Below, in pieces: positions 1 through 8,446 of a DNA stretch of 56,285 nucleotides (positions within the stretch are counted from its first letter, which is position 1; each line of letters opens with the position of its first letter). The position numbers and the translations under genes are program-made. This stretch comes from Woeseiaceae bacterium (GTDB taxonomy: Bacteria > Pseudomonadota > Gammaproteobacteria > Steroidobacterales > Woeseiaceae): positions 1-56,285 of the forward strand of contig JASJBB010000063.1 of assembly GCA_030066735.1 (NCBI GenBank), in the 5' to 3' direction. Below the pieces are notes generated by a model, which saw only the letters and a list, made by a program, of their open reading frames with translations, was not told where the DNA came from and searched no databases.

Positions 1-213
1 GTGCTGCGCAACAAGCGCGCCATGTTCGTCTGGCTCTCGATTATCGTTGCCGGCCTGCTGCTCGGCCTTGCCACGGCGTTCGTCGGGCTGATCGTGATCA
101 TCCCGGTCATCGGTTATGCCGCCTGGCACGGTTACCTGGAAACGATTGACGCCGACGATTTCCCGCGCCACGAGATCGGCATTACGTCGGTGCCGCGCGA
201 CCCGGATCTCTAG
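1..213 (+). CDS. C-terminal end of a multi-pass membrane protein (DUF2189/BPSS1780-like)
   Basis: Only the last 70 codons are in the window; the gene probably begins before base 1, so the GTG at base 1 need not be the start. A hydrophobic stretch at residues 9-38 looks like a membrane segment or hairpin. It is followed by AAWHGYLETIDADDFP and a polar tail. The pattern of a final membrane helix, then WH-Y-D, recalls the end of DUF2189/BPSS1780-type integral membrane proteins, but this is recall, not a search. Its stop codon overlaps the stop of the convergent glucokinase gene by four bases. Function unknown. Confidence 0.5.
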   Translation: MLRNKRAMFVWLSIIVAGLLLGLATAFVGLIVIIPVIGYAAWHGYLETIDADDFPRHEIGITSVPRDPDL

Positions 214-1187
214 GCGCCACGCGCCATTTGCCGCGCCACGTAGCTCGCGCCGAGCAGGCCCGGTTGCTCGTGCATGATGAGTCGCGTCGGAATGCGCTCC
301 ATGATGACGCGATGCCGGCCCTTGCTTTCGAAGCCCGAGCGGAAGCGACTGTTGACGAAGATCTCGGGATAGCGCCTGACGATACCGCCGGCGATGTACA
401 CGCCGTCGTTCGCGCCCAGCGCCAGCGCGAAATTGCCCGCGAACTGGCCGAGCACTTCGAAAAACAGCCCGACGGCTTCAGACGCGTGTTCGTCAGATTG
501 CAGCGCGGCCGCAAATATCTCGCGCGCCGACAGTTTCGGCAGGCCGACATGGTGAATCTGCCCGAGCGCCCAGTAGATGTTCTCGAGCCCCGACCCCGAC
601 ACCAGCCGTTCCGACGATACGCGATCGAACTCCTCGCGCAGGGCTGTCAACACCTTGAGCTGGAGACGCGTCTCGGGCGCAAACCCGCCGTGGCTCGCCT
701 CGCCGGCAATTGGAATCAGCGCATCGTTGTGCTTTCTCAGGCCGACCGCGCCGAGTCCGGTCCCGGGCCCCACGATTGCGACCGAGTAGTCGCCGTCCGG
801 CAACGGCTTCGGTTCCGGAAAACCCACGGGCAGGCAATCGTCGTCACCGAGTGCGGGAATCGAATAGGCGATGGCCTCGAAGTCGTTCATGAGCCGCACG
901 GCGTCGGTCGCGAACGCCTCGCTCAGGTCATCGACGGTCAGCACCCAGTGATTGTTCGTCACCTTGATATGGTTGCCAACGACGGGGCCGGCTGCCGCGA
1001 GGCAGATGACATCGGGACCCCGGGCGCCGATGCCGTCGAGATAATGCTGGATGGCGGCCTCGACCGACGGGAAATCGGCGCACTGCAACGTCTGCTCCTT
1101 CGAGAAGCCCGGCGCGGCCGAGTCGGCAAGCGCGAAGCGCGCGTTGGTGCCGCCGATGTCGGCAATCAGTAGTGTGTTATCAGGCAT
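210..1187 (-). CDS. glk: Glucokinase (E. coli Glk type)
   Basis: Phosphorylates cytoplasmic glucose with ATP to glucose 6-phosphate, feeding the ED operon it belongs to. The 325-residue protein has the usual length of bacterial glucokinases. It opens with the phosphate-binding motif ADIGGTNARFALADS (from residue 9), has the catalytic aspartate in LMNDFEAIAYS (D102), then GPGTGLGAVGL for ATP binding and GEASHGGFAP for glucose binding. The start is ATG at 1187. It is the last gene of the minus-strand operon zwf-pgl-edd-glk, 19 bases after edd, so it should share the HexR-controlled zwf promoter. Glucose released from maltodextrin or beta-glucan by the neighbouring loci is the likely substrate. 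Confidence 0.95.
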   Translation of the reverse strand: MPDNTLLIADIGGTNARFALADSAAPGFSKEQTLQCADFPSVEAAIQHYLDGIGARGPDVICLAAAGPVVGNHIKVTNNHWVLTVDDLSEAFATDAVRLMNDFEAIAYSIPALGDDDCLPVGFPEPKPLPDGDYSVAIVGPGTGLGAVGLRKHNDALIPIAGEASHGGFAPETRLQLKVLTALREEFDRVSSERLVSGSGLENIYWALGQIHHVGLPKLSAREIFAAALQSDEHASEAVGLFFEVLGQFAGNFALALGANDGVYIAGGIVRRYPEIFVNSRFRSGFESKGRHRVIMERIPTRLIMHEQPGLLGASYVARQMARGA

Positions 1188-1206
1188 CGATAGCGACTAT
1201 ACCGCA

Positions 1207-3021
1207 TCAGTCCCGTGCGAATATCGAGCCACCCGTCTCGGCGCCGCTTACGTTCTTTCGAAACGTCGCGAACAACTCGCGGCCCATGCCCGCGTGATTG
1301 CCGGAGATGTCCATGGCCGGCAATTCGCGCTGCAACACCGCGTCGGCGTCGGCGACCGACAGCGCGCCACTGGTCGAACAGATCGTGATCATGTCACCGT
1401 CGCGTATCTTGCCGATCGCGCCGCCATCCGCGGCCTCGGGCGTGACCTGGATCGCCGCCAGCACCTTGCCCGAAGCACCCGACATGCGGCCGTCGGTCAG
1501 CAGCGCCACCTTGAAGCCGCGATTCTGCAGCACGCCGAGGTACGGCGTCAGCTTGTGCAATTCGGGCATGCCGTTGGCGCAGGGCCCTTGCCAGGGCAGC
1601 ACGGCCACCAGGTCCTGCTCCAGCTCGCCGTCATTGAATGCTTTTGTAAACTCCGCCTGGGTGCCGAACACCCGGGCAGGCGCCGTGATCGTGTAGTGCT
1701 CCTTGCTGACCGCCGAGACCTTGACCACGGCACGGCCGATGTCGCCATCGACGACGCGCAGGCCGCCTTCGCTGTCGAACGGATCGGTGACGGGCCGCAG
1801 GATGTCAGTGTCGAGCGATTCGGTCTGCGCCGGCTTCCACCCGAAGCCGCCATTGACGTGGGGTTCGACGCAGAAGCGGTCGAGCCCGTCGCCGAGGATC
1901 GTCTTCACGTCCTGGTGCAACAGGCCGCCGTCCAGGAGTTGCGCAATCGTATATCCGAGCCCGCCGGCGGCATGGAAGTGATTCACGTCGGCCTGGCCGT
2001 TCGGGTACACGCGCGCCAATAACGGCACGGCCGCCGACAGTTCGGCGAAGTCGTCCCAATCGATGATGACGCCCGCGGCACGGGCCATCGCGACCAGGTG
2101 CAGCGTGTGATTGGTCGAGCCGCCCGTCGCGAGCAATCCGACGATGCCATTGACGACCGTTTTTTCGCTGACGACGTGGGCGAGCGGCGTGTACTCGTCG
2201 CCAAGATCGGTGATGCGCAGAATCGCGCGCACGGCTTCGGCCGTCAGCTGGTCGCGAAGTTCGGTGCCGGGGTTGACGAACGAGCCGCCCGGCAGCTGCA
2301 GGCCCATGAATTCCATGAGCATCTGGTTGCTGTTGGCGGTGCCATAGAAGGTGCAGGTACCCGGCGCATGGTATGCGGCGGACTCCGAGGCGAGCAGTTC
2401 GGAACGGCCGACGCGCCCGGCGGCGTACTCCTCACGCACCACCGCCTTTTCCTTGTTCGACAGGCCGGAGACCATGGGCCCGGCCGGCACGAAGGCAACC
2501 GGCAGGTGGCCGAATGCCAGGGCGCCGATCAGCAAACCGGGGACGATCTTGTCGCAGACGCCGAGGCACAGCGCCGCGTCGAACATGTTGTGCGATAGCG
2601 CAACCGCGGTCGACATCGCGATGACGTCGCGACTGAACAGCGACAGGTCCATGCCATCCTGCCCTTGCGTGACCCCGTCGCACATCGCCGGGACTCCGCC
2701 GGCCACCTGCGCCGTGGCGCCTTGCGACGTCGCCGCCGTGCGGATCAGGTCGGGAAAGCGCTCGAACGGCTGATGTGCGCTGAGCATGTCGTTGTAGGCA
2801 GTGACGATGCCGATGTTGGCCGCCGCGTGCCCCTTGAGCGTGTCCTTCTCGATCTCACTGCTCGAAGCAATGGCGTGCGCGATATTGCTGCACGACATTG
2901 TGTGGCGCGCCGGGCCATCGTTATGCGCCGCCGTCATTCTGGCAAGGTACTCGGTGCGCGTGGCCGCGCTGCGTTCGATGATGCGTTCGGTAACTCGCTT
3001 GATGACCGGATTCATAGCCAT
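1207..3021 (-). CDS. edd: Phosphogluconate dehydratase
   Basis: Dehydrates 6-phosphogluconate to 2-keto-3-deoxy-6-phosphogluconate (KDPG), the first step unique to the ED pathway. The 604 residues match the length of known Edd enzymes. Family signatures include AAANIGIVTAYNDMLSAHQP, GGVPAMCDGVTQGQDGM, LCLGVCDKIVPG, and TDGRMSGASGKVLAAI near the C-terminus. The cysteines in the second and third are the expected 4Fe-4S ligands of IlvD/Edd dehydratases. ATG at 3021 is taken as the start; a second ATG two codons later (3015) is possible. It lies six bases after pgl and 19 before glk in one operon. The product goes to Eda, encoded far away at 55481. Confidence 0.97.
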   Translation of the reverse strand: MAMNPVIKRVTERIIERSAATRTEYLARMTAAHNDGPARHTMSCSNIAHAIASSSEIEKDTLKGHAAANIGIVTAYNDMLSAHQPFERFPDLIRTAATSQGATAQVAGGVPAMCDGVTQGQDGMDLSLFSRDVIAMSTAVALSHNMFDAALCLGVCDKIVPGLLIGALAFGHLPVAFVPAGPMVSGLSNKEKAVVREEYAAGRVGRSELLASESAAYHAPGTCTFYGTANSNQMLMEFMGLQLPGGSFVNPGTELRDQLTAEAVRAILRITDLGDEYTPLAHVVSEKTVVNGIVGLLATGGSTNHTLHLVAMARAAGVIIDWDDFAELSAAVPLLARVYPNGQADVNHFHAAGGLGYTIAQLLDGGLLHQDVKTILGDGLDRFCVEPHVNGGFGWKPAQTESLDTDILRPVTDPFDSEGGLRVVDGDIGRAVVKVSAVSKEHYTITAPARVFGTQAEFTKAFNDGELEQDLVAVLPWQGPCANGMPELHKLTPYLGVLQNRGFKVALLTDGRMSGASGKVLAAIQVTPEAADGGAIGKIRDGDMITICSTSGALSVADADAVLQRELPAMDISGNHAGMGRELFATFRKNVSGAETGGSIFARD

Positions 3022-3027
3022 TCCTTG

Positions 3028-3726
3028 TCAGGGCGCCCAGTAGACGTGGATCGGTGCTTTCTTCTGCTTCAGCAGGTGGGCGACCGGCAGCTTGCTGCCT
3101 TTGCCTTTGGCCTTTTCGTAGACCTCGCGTTTCGCGTCGCCGAACATCAACAGGACGATCGCGTCGCTGCGGGCCAGCGCCGCCAGCGTCAGGCTCACGC
3201 GCGGATGTGGACTCGCGTCGGTCGTTACCGGCATGCACAGCTGCTCACCGTCCACGTCGAGGCCCTGCTCGAGATTCTTCGCATCCGGGAACAATGACGC
3301 GAAATGCCCGTCTTCGCCCATCCCCAGCAGCACGCAAGCAAAAGGGAATGGCCCGACGCGTATCTGCTGGTCGATTTCATCACAGCGGGCCTCGATGCCC
3401 GTCGTCATGCTGAAGACCGGCAGCAGCGTCGCCGGCAACGCCGATCCTTTGAGCAGGGCGTCGCGGACCAGCCGCTCATTGCTGGCCTCGTCATCGGGTG
3501 GCACCCAGCGCTCGTCGCTGAGCACGATGTGCGTGCGCCGCCAGTCCAGCGGTTTCTCCGCAAGCACGTCGAAACAACGGTCCGGCGTCGTGCCTCCGCT
3601 GACGACCAGCGATGCGGCGGGCTGCGCTTCGAGGCGCGCGGCCAGGCGTTCCGCGATCGCCGCGGCCGCAGCGACCGACGCTTCCTCACGCGTCTCGAAA
3701 AAATGCTCCATGCTCTGCTTAACCAT
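3028..3726 (-). CDS. pgl: 6-phosphogluconolactonase
   Basis: Hydrolyses 6-phosphogluconolactone made by Zwf to 6-phosphogluconate. The protein (232 residues from ATG 3726) shows the SOL/DevB family pattern: LVVSGGTTP near the N-terminus, VLSDERWVPPDDEASNERLV in the middle and LLGMGEDGHFASLFPD, followed by HPRVSLTLAAL. The frame stays open upstream to 3870, but that part lies inside zwf. ATG 3726 overlaps the zwf stop by eight bases, and the alternative ATG at 3711 also fits, so translational coupling to zwf is likely. The edd start follows six bases after its end. Confidence 0.95.
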   Translation of the reverse strand: MVKQSMEHFFETREEASVAAAAAIAERLAARLEAQPAASLVVSGGTTPDRCFDVLAEKPLDWRRTHIVLSDERWVPPDDEASNERLVRDALLKGSALPATLLPVFSMTTGIEARCDEIDQQIRVGPFPFACVLLGMGEDGHFASLFPDAKNLEQGLDVDGEQLCMPVTTDASPHPRVSLTLAALARSDAIVLLMFGDAKREVYEKAKGKGSKLPVAHLLKQKKAPIHVYWAP

Positions 3727-5191
3727 CGGGGTACCACGCTCTGCCATCGCGATCGAGCAACATCGAGGACGCAGTCGGTCCCCAGGAGCCGGCGACATAG
3801 GTCTCCACCTTCTGGCTCGTCTCCTCCCAGCCCTCGATGATGCTGTCGATAAATTCCCACGCGGCGTCAACCTCGTCGCGGCGCATGAACAGCGCCGGGT
3901 TGCCGCGTAACACTTCCATGAGTAACCGCTCGTAGGCGTCCGGGTAGCGCAGCTCGAAGGTCTCTTCGAAACTCAGGTCCAGTGACACGGAGCGCAGGTT
4001 GAAACCGCCCGGTCCCGGTTCCTTCGCCATCAGCGACAGCTTCACACCCTCATCGGGTTGCAGGCGGATCGTGAGCCGGTTCGGGACGACGTCGTATTTC
4101 TGTTGCGGGAAAATCGAGTGCGGCACGTCCTGGAATTGCACGACAATCTCGGAGTGCTTGTCCTTGAGACGTTTTCCGGTGCGCACGTAGAACGGCACGT
4201 TCGACCAACGCCAGTTGTCGATCTCGAGCTTTAAGGCCACGAACGTCTCGGTGGCGCTGACCTCACCGCCGAGTTCCTCGGCGTAACCCGGCACGGTCTC
4301 GCTTTTAATGGCGCCGGCCGTGTACTGGCCGCGGACCGTGTTCGTGCGCACGGCGGCCTGATCGATCGGCCGCAGCGCGCGCAGCACCTTGATCTTCTCG
4401 TCGCGCACGGCATCGTGATGCAGACTCGACGGCGCCTCCATCGCGGTCAGGCAGACGAGCTGCATCAGGTGGTTCTGCACCATGTCGCGCAGCGCTCCGA
4501 CGCGATCGTAGAACTCGACGCGCCCGCCAACGCCCAGGTCCTCGGCGACCGTGATCTGCACGTGATCCACCGCGCCGCGCCGCCACAGCGGCTCGAACAG
4601 CGAGTTGGCGAATCGCAGCGCCAGCAGGTTCTGCACGGTCTCCTTGCCGAGGTAATGATCGATGCGATAAATCTGGTTTTCTCTAAAGCACTTGCCAACC
4701 TGGTCGTTGATCTCGCACGCCGACTGCAAATCCCGGCCCAGCGGTTTTTCGAGCACGATCCGGCTGCTCGGCGTAATCAGGGCGTTCTTCTTGAGACCTT
4801 TCGCGATGGGTCCGAACAGGCTCGGCGCCGTCGCCAGGTAGGCCACGCGGATGCGTTCCTCGTGGCCGCCCAGCGTCTTGACCAGCGCATCCCAGTTGGC
4901 CGGCGACGAGGCGTCGACCTGGTGGTACTCCACGCGCGCGGCAAATTTCTTCCAGAACGCCGTATCGAATTCGCCCTTGGCGAGGTTCGCGCGCAGGGCC
5001 GTCTCTACCGTATCCAGGTATTGCTTGCGGCTGAGTTTGCTGCGACCAAGCGCGATGATGCGGCTCGCTCCCGTGAACTGCTTGTCCCGGTCGCGGTGGT
5101 ACAGCGCGGGGAGCAGCTTGCGCATCGCAAGGTCGCCCGTCCCGCCGAAAATGATCAGGTCGAACTCGTCGACCGGCAGAAGTTTTGCCAT
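3719..5191 (-). CDS. zwf: Glucose-6-phosphate 1-dehydrogenase
   Basis: Oxidises glucose 6-phosphate to 6-phosphogluconolactone with NAD(P)+ and is the entry to the ED route here. The 490 residues are the normal length. The coenzyme-binding loop IIFGGTGDLAMRKL starts near residue 13, and the substrate site RIDHYLGKETVQN spans residues 176-188 with the conserved lysine at 183. It is the first gene of zwf-pgl-edd-glk, transcribed away from hexR. The 96-base gap to hexR holds HexR-like boxes, one of them (5212-5226) only about 20 bases before the ATG, so repression by HexR relieved by KDPG is expected. Confidence 0.97.
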   Translation of the reverse strand: MAKLLPVDEFDLIIFGGTGDLAMRKLLPALYHRDRDKQFTGASRIIALGRSKLSRKQYLDTVETALRANLAKGEFDTAFWKKFAARVEYHQVDASSPANWDALVKTLGGHEERIRVAYLATAPSLFGPIAKGLKKNALITPSSRIVLEKPLGRDLQSACEINDQVGKCFRENQIYRIDHYLGKETVQNLLALRFANSLFEPLWRRGAVDHVQITVAEDLGVGGRVEFYDRVGALRDMVQNHLMQLVCLTAMEAPSSLHHDAVRDEKIKVLRALRPIDQAAVRTNTVRGQYTAGAIKSETVPGYAEELGGEVSATETFVALKLEIDNWRWSNVPFYVRTGKRLKDKHSEIVVQFQDVPHSIFPQQKYDVVPNRLTIRLQPDEGVKLSLMAKEPGPGGFNLRSVSLDLSFEETFELRYPDAYERLLMEVLRGNPALFMRRDEVDAAWEFIDSIIEGWEETSQKVETYVAGSWGPTASSMLLDRDGRAWYPDG

Positions 5192-5211
5192 GGGAGAATC
5201 CCGAGAATTTC

Positions 5212-5226
5212 TGAAATTTTACTACT
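5212..5226 (-). promoter_or_regulatory. Probable HexR box in front of zwf
   Basis: The 15 bases TGAAATTTTACTACT carry one good half (ACTAC, complement GTAGT) of the palindromic TGTAG-N5-CTACA type site seen upstream of hexR, with a weaker left half. It lies 20 bases before the zwf ATG, a position suited to repression of zwf-pgl-edd-glk. HexR is known to bind such sites in many gammaproteobacteria; binding here is inferred. Confidence 0.5.
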
Positions 5227-5273
5227 TATGCGAATGAAATGCGGCAATTTTGTAGATTATAGCACTAGAAATT

Positions 5274-5288
5274 TGTAGTATTGCTACA
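5274..5288 (+). promoter_or_regulatory. HexR operator overlapping the hexR start codon
   Basis: TGTAGTATTGCTACA is a 15-base palindrome (arms TGTAG/CTACA) whose last base is the A of the hexR ATG at 5288. It matches the known HexR box form closely and predicts autorepression. A further half site, TGTAG, occurs at 5251. No Shine-Dalgarno sequence is visible before the ATG because the operator occupies that place. Confidence 0.7.
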
Positions 5289-6106
5289 TGCTAAACGAAA
5301 TCCAGGACCGCACGCCGGAGTTGAGCCGGGCCGAGCAGCGCGTGGCGCGCTGGGTCGTGCAACACCCCAAGCAGGCCTCGAGAGCCACGCTGGCCGAGGT
5401 CGCCATGGAGTGCGGCACGAGCGAACCGACCGTGATCCGTTTCTGCCGCAGCATCGGCCTCGACGGCTTTCGGGAGTTCACCATACGCCTCACCGAGGAC
5501 CTGAGCCGGCCCGTCAGCAACGTCCATAGCAGCGTCAGCGCCGACGACACGGCGTCCGATGCGGTCATCAAGGTCATGGACGCCTCGATCCGCTCGTTGG
5601 TCGAAATGCGCGCGATCATGTCTTCCCTGCCCGTCGATGAGGCCGTTGCCGCCATGTCGGGCGCGCGGCAGATCGCGTTTGCCGGCCTCGGTGCGTCGGG
5701 GCACGTTGCCGCCGATGCCTGCCAGAAATTCTTCCGTCTCGGCACGCCGAGCACGGCCCTGACCAACACGCCGGACATCCTGCAGTTCGCGGGCGTGTCG
5801 GAACCCGGCGACGTGATCATCTTCATCTCGCACGGTGGACGGTGGCCCGAACTGGCCCGCGCCGCCTCGCTGGCCAGCAAGCGCGGCGCCGCGGTCATCG
5901 CGCTGACGGACCAGGGCTCCAAGCTCGCCTCGCTCGCGACGATCGTGTTTCCCTGCGAGGGCGTCGAGGACCCGAGTGTCTACACGCCGATGAGTTCCCG
6001 CCTCGCCCACCTTGCCCTGCTCGATGCCCTGCAGGTCGCTCTTGCCCTGGTTTTGGGAGACACTGCGGTCGACAAGCTCAGGAAATCGCGCCAGGCATTG
6101 CAGTAA
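5288..6106 (+). CDS. hexR: HexR-type RpiR-family transcriptional repressor
   Basis: Cytoplasmic repressor of ED and central sugar genes; in characterised gammaproteobacteria the ligand is KDPG. The 272 residues comprise an RpiR helix-turn-helix domain (about 1-75, with LAEVAMECGTSEPTVIRFCR as the recognition region) and a SIS sugar-phosphate-binding domain (about 110-250, with AFAGLGASGHVAADACQKF and FISHGGRWPE). In many SIS domains the second motif is SxSG; here it reads SHGG. The gene is divergent from zwf, the classic arrangement. Its stop codon TAA is followed at once by the TTG start of a halogenase gene, so the halogenase cluster may be transcribed from the hexR promoter. Confidence 0.93.
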   Translation: MLNEIQDRTPELSRAEQRVARWVVQHPKQASRATLAEVAMECGTSEPTVIRFCRSIGLDGFREFTIRLTEDLSRPVSNVHSSVSADDTASDAVIKVMDASIRSLVEMRAIMSSLPVDEAVAAMSGARQIAFAGLGASGHVAADACQKFFRLGTPSTALTNTPDILQFAGVSEPGDVIIFISHGGRWPELARAASLASKRGAAVIALTDQGSKLASLATIVFPCEGVEDPSVYTPMSSRLAHLALLDALQVALALVLGDTAVDKLRKSRQALQ

Positions 6107-7675
6107 TTGAAAGACAGCGTCCAGAGAATCGTCATCGTCGGCGGCGGCAGCGCCGGCTGGCTGTCAGCCGGCGTCATCGCCGCTGAGCATCGCATCGACC
6201 CGCAGGCGGAGCGGCCGTTCGAAGTGCTGCTGATCGAATCGCCGGATGTGCCGACGATCGGAGTCGGCGAAGGCACCTGGCCATCCATGCGATCCACGTT
6301 GCAGCGCATCGGCCTTGCCGAGACCGACTTTCTTCGCGAGTGCGACGCCAGCTTCAAACAGGGCACGTTCTTTCGCAACTGGCTGACGGGCGACGGGGAC
6401 ACCTACTGCCACCCGTTTACCATTCCTGTCGACTTCGCCGAGACCAATATTGCGCCCCACTGGCTGGCGCTGGCCGATGCGCCGCCCTATGCGGACGCGG
6501 TGACACCGCAGTCGGCGTTGTTCGCTGACTGCCTCGCCCCGAAACAGATCACAACGCCGGAATACGCCTTCGTCGTGAACTACGGCTATCACCTGGATGC
6601 CGGAAAGTTCGCCGAACTGCTGCGCAAGCACTGCACCGGGAAGCTGGGTGTAAACCACGTCAAGGCGAACGTGTCGCAGGTCAATGCGGCCGACAACGGC
6701 GACATCCGGTCGGTTACCACTGATCGCGCCGGCGAGATCGAGGGAGACCTGTTTATCGACTGTACCGGCACGAAGTGCCTGCTGCTGGGCGAGCATTTCC
6801 AGGTCCCGTTCCAGTCGCAGCAGGGGTACCTGTTCAACGACACTGCCCTGGCGGTACAGGTACCGTATGCCGACGCGGATCAGCCTATCCAGTCCTGCAC
6901 GCACTCGACGGCGCAACCATCGGGATGGATCTGGGATATCGGTTTGCCGACCCGCCGGGGTACCGGCCACGTCTACTCCAGCGCTCATATCTCGGACGAC
7001 GAGGCCGCCGGGCAGCTGCTGGCCTATATCCGCGACGTCGCCGGTGACGACGCCGCGGCCGACGCGGCGCCGCGCAAGATCCGTTTCGAGCCCGGCTACC
7101 GGCAGGAATTCTGGCACCGGAACTGCGTGGCGATCGGCATGTCGTCAGGCTTTATCGAACCGCTCGAGGCCTCGGCTCTCGTGATGATCGAACTCGCGGC
7201 AGGAATGATCGCGGATCAGCTACCGGCGACACGGGAGGTCATGGACATCGTGGCCCGTCGTTACAACCGCAAGTTCCTGCGCCACTGGAGCCAGATCATC
7301 GAGTTCCTGAAGTTGCACTATGTCCTGAGTGCCCGCGCTGACTCCCCCTACTGGCAGGAGAATCACTCCGCCGCGTCCATCCCGGACAAGCTCCGCGAGC
7401 AACTGGCGGTGTGGCGCTACCGGAGTCCCTGGCACCAGGATGCGGAGGCCGTCGATGACCTGTTTCCCGTGCCGAGCTACCAGTACATCCTGTATGGCAT
7501 GGGATTCAGGACGGCGGCGCGCCCGACCCGCAGCCACCAGCAGGATCAGCGCCAGCGTCGCGCGGCCGAGCTGTTCCGCAAGAACGCCGAGCGGGCCGCA
7601 CAGCTGCAACAAGCCTTGCCCGGCAACAGGGAGCTCCTGGACAAGGTCAGGGAATTCGGATTTCAGAAGCTTTGA
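6107..7675 (+). CDS. Flavin-dependent tryptophan-halogenase-like protein A
   Basis: Member of the tryptophan halogenase family (PF04820), FADH2-dependent enzymes that make HOCl or HOBr and direct it through a lysine to an aromatic substrate. The 522 residues show the FAD motif VGGGSAGW (11-18), the second motif VGEGTWPSMR, the lysine expected to be catalytic in ASFKQGTFF (K84), and FIEPLEA near the C-terminal part. The WxWxIP signature is altered to WIWDIG (W274-G279), so activity or substrate may differ from protein B. The TTG start directly abuts the hexR stop. First gene of a four-gene plus-strand run (halogenase-SapC-cupin-halogenase) with gaps of 12-37 bases. The substrate is unknown; a free metabolite or a peptide are both open. 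Confidence 0.85.
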   Translation: MKDSVQRIVIVGGGSAGWLSAGVIAAEHRIDPQAERPFEVLLIESPDVPTIGVGEGTWPSMRSTLQRIGLAETDFLRECDASFKQGTFFRNWLTGDGDTYCHPFTIPVDFAETNIAPHWLALADAPPYADAVTPQSALFADCLAPKQITTPEYAFVVNYGYHLDAGKFAELLRKHCTGKLGVNHVKANVSQVNAADNGDIRSVTTDRAGEIEGDLFIDCTGTKCLLLGEHFQVPFQSQQGYLFNDTALAVQVPYADADQPIQSCTHSTAQPSGWIWDIGLPTRRGTGHVYSSAHISDDEAAGQLLAYIRDVAGDDAAADAAPRKIRFEPGYRQEFWHRNCVAIGMSSGFIEPLEASALVMIELAAGMIADQLPATREVMDIVARRYNRKFLRHWSQIIEFLKLHYVLSARADSPYWQENHSAASIPDKLREQLAVWRYRSPWHQDAEAVDDLFPVPSYQYILYGMGFRTAARPTRSHQQDQRQRRAAELFRKNAERAAQLQQALPGNRELLDKVREFGFQKL

Positions 7676-7712
7676 GCGGCAAGTGCCGCGACTATTTGTG
7701 TAGAGTAGCCCC

Positions 7713-8426
7713 ATGAGCCAGTACGAGACCCTGAATACAGAGCAACACGGCCACCTGCGCATCAGGACCGGCTACGGCAAGGCGCTGGGCGACGGCATCA
7801 TGTACGTCATGACCTACCCCATGGAATTCAGGGACATCCAGAATTGCTATCCCATCCTCTTCGCCAAGGATCCGAACACGGGTGGTTTTTATGCAGCTGC
7901 GCTGCTGGGTTTCGAGCCCGACCAGAACCTGTTCCTGAAGGATGACGGATGGGATGCGAACTATGTGCCCACCCTCGTGCAACGCCAGCCGTTCCTGATC
8001 GGCACCGGTGGGGAAGGCGACGATAGACCGCCCGTGGTCTCCGTGGATCTCGATCACCCGCGCGTCAGCCAGGACGAGGGCGAAGCGCTGTTCAACGATG
8101 ACGGCGAGCCGTCGGAATTCCTCAATCAGAAGATCGCGCTGCTGGACCAGCTGCATCGCGGGCTGCAGCACGGCGCCGGCTTCATTGACGCCCTGCTGCA
8201 ACACGAGCTGCTGGAACAGATCACGCTGGACCTTGCTTTCAACGACGGCAGCAAGCAGGCCCTGGAGGGTTTGTACTGCATTGCGGAGGAAAGGCTTTAC
8301 CAGCTCAGGGGCGACGTGCTCGAGTCGCTGAACCAGGCTGGTTATCTGCAGCCGGTCTTCATGGCGGTCGCCTCACTGTCCCGGACGCGCGACCTGATCG
8401 AACGACGCAACCGGCTGCGACCGTAG
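7713..8426 (+). CDS. SapC-family protein
   Basis: The 237-residue protein matches the SapC family (PF07277): an N-terminal block with MTYPMEFRDIQNCYPILFAK, then FYAAALLGFEPDQNLFL, a central acidic part with FNDDGEPSEFL, and a C-terminal helical half ending in GYLQPVFMAVASLSR. No signal peptide or membrane segment is seen, so it is probably cytoplasmic. The name comes from Campylobacter S-layer work, and no biochemical activity is established. It lies between a halogenase (37-base gap) and a JmjC-like cupin (20-base gap). I recall this trio recurring beside TonB-dependent receptors in other proteobacteria, which suggests a shared modification or assembly pathway. Confidence 0.85.
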   Translation: MSQYETLNTEQHGHLRIRTGYGKALGDGIMYVMTYPMEFRDIQNCYPILFAKDPNTGGFYAAALLGFEPDQNLFLKDDGWDANYVPTLVQRQPFLIGTGGEGDDRPPVVSVDLDHPRVSQDEGEALFNDDGEPSEFLNQKIALLDQLHRGLQHGAGFIDALLQHELLEQITLDLAFNDGSKQALEGLYCIAEERLYQLRGDVLESLNQAGYLQPVFMAVASLSRTRDLIERRNRLRP

Positions 8427-8446
8427 CGCATTCCCCGGGTACCAGC

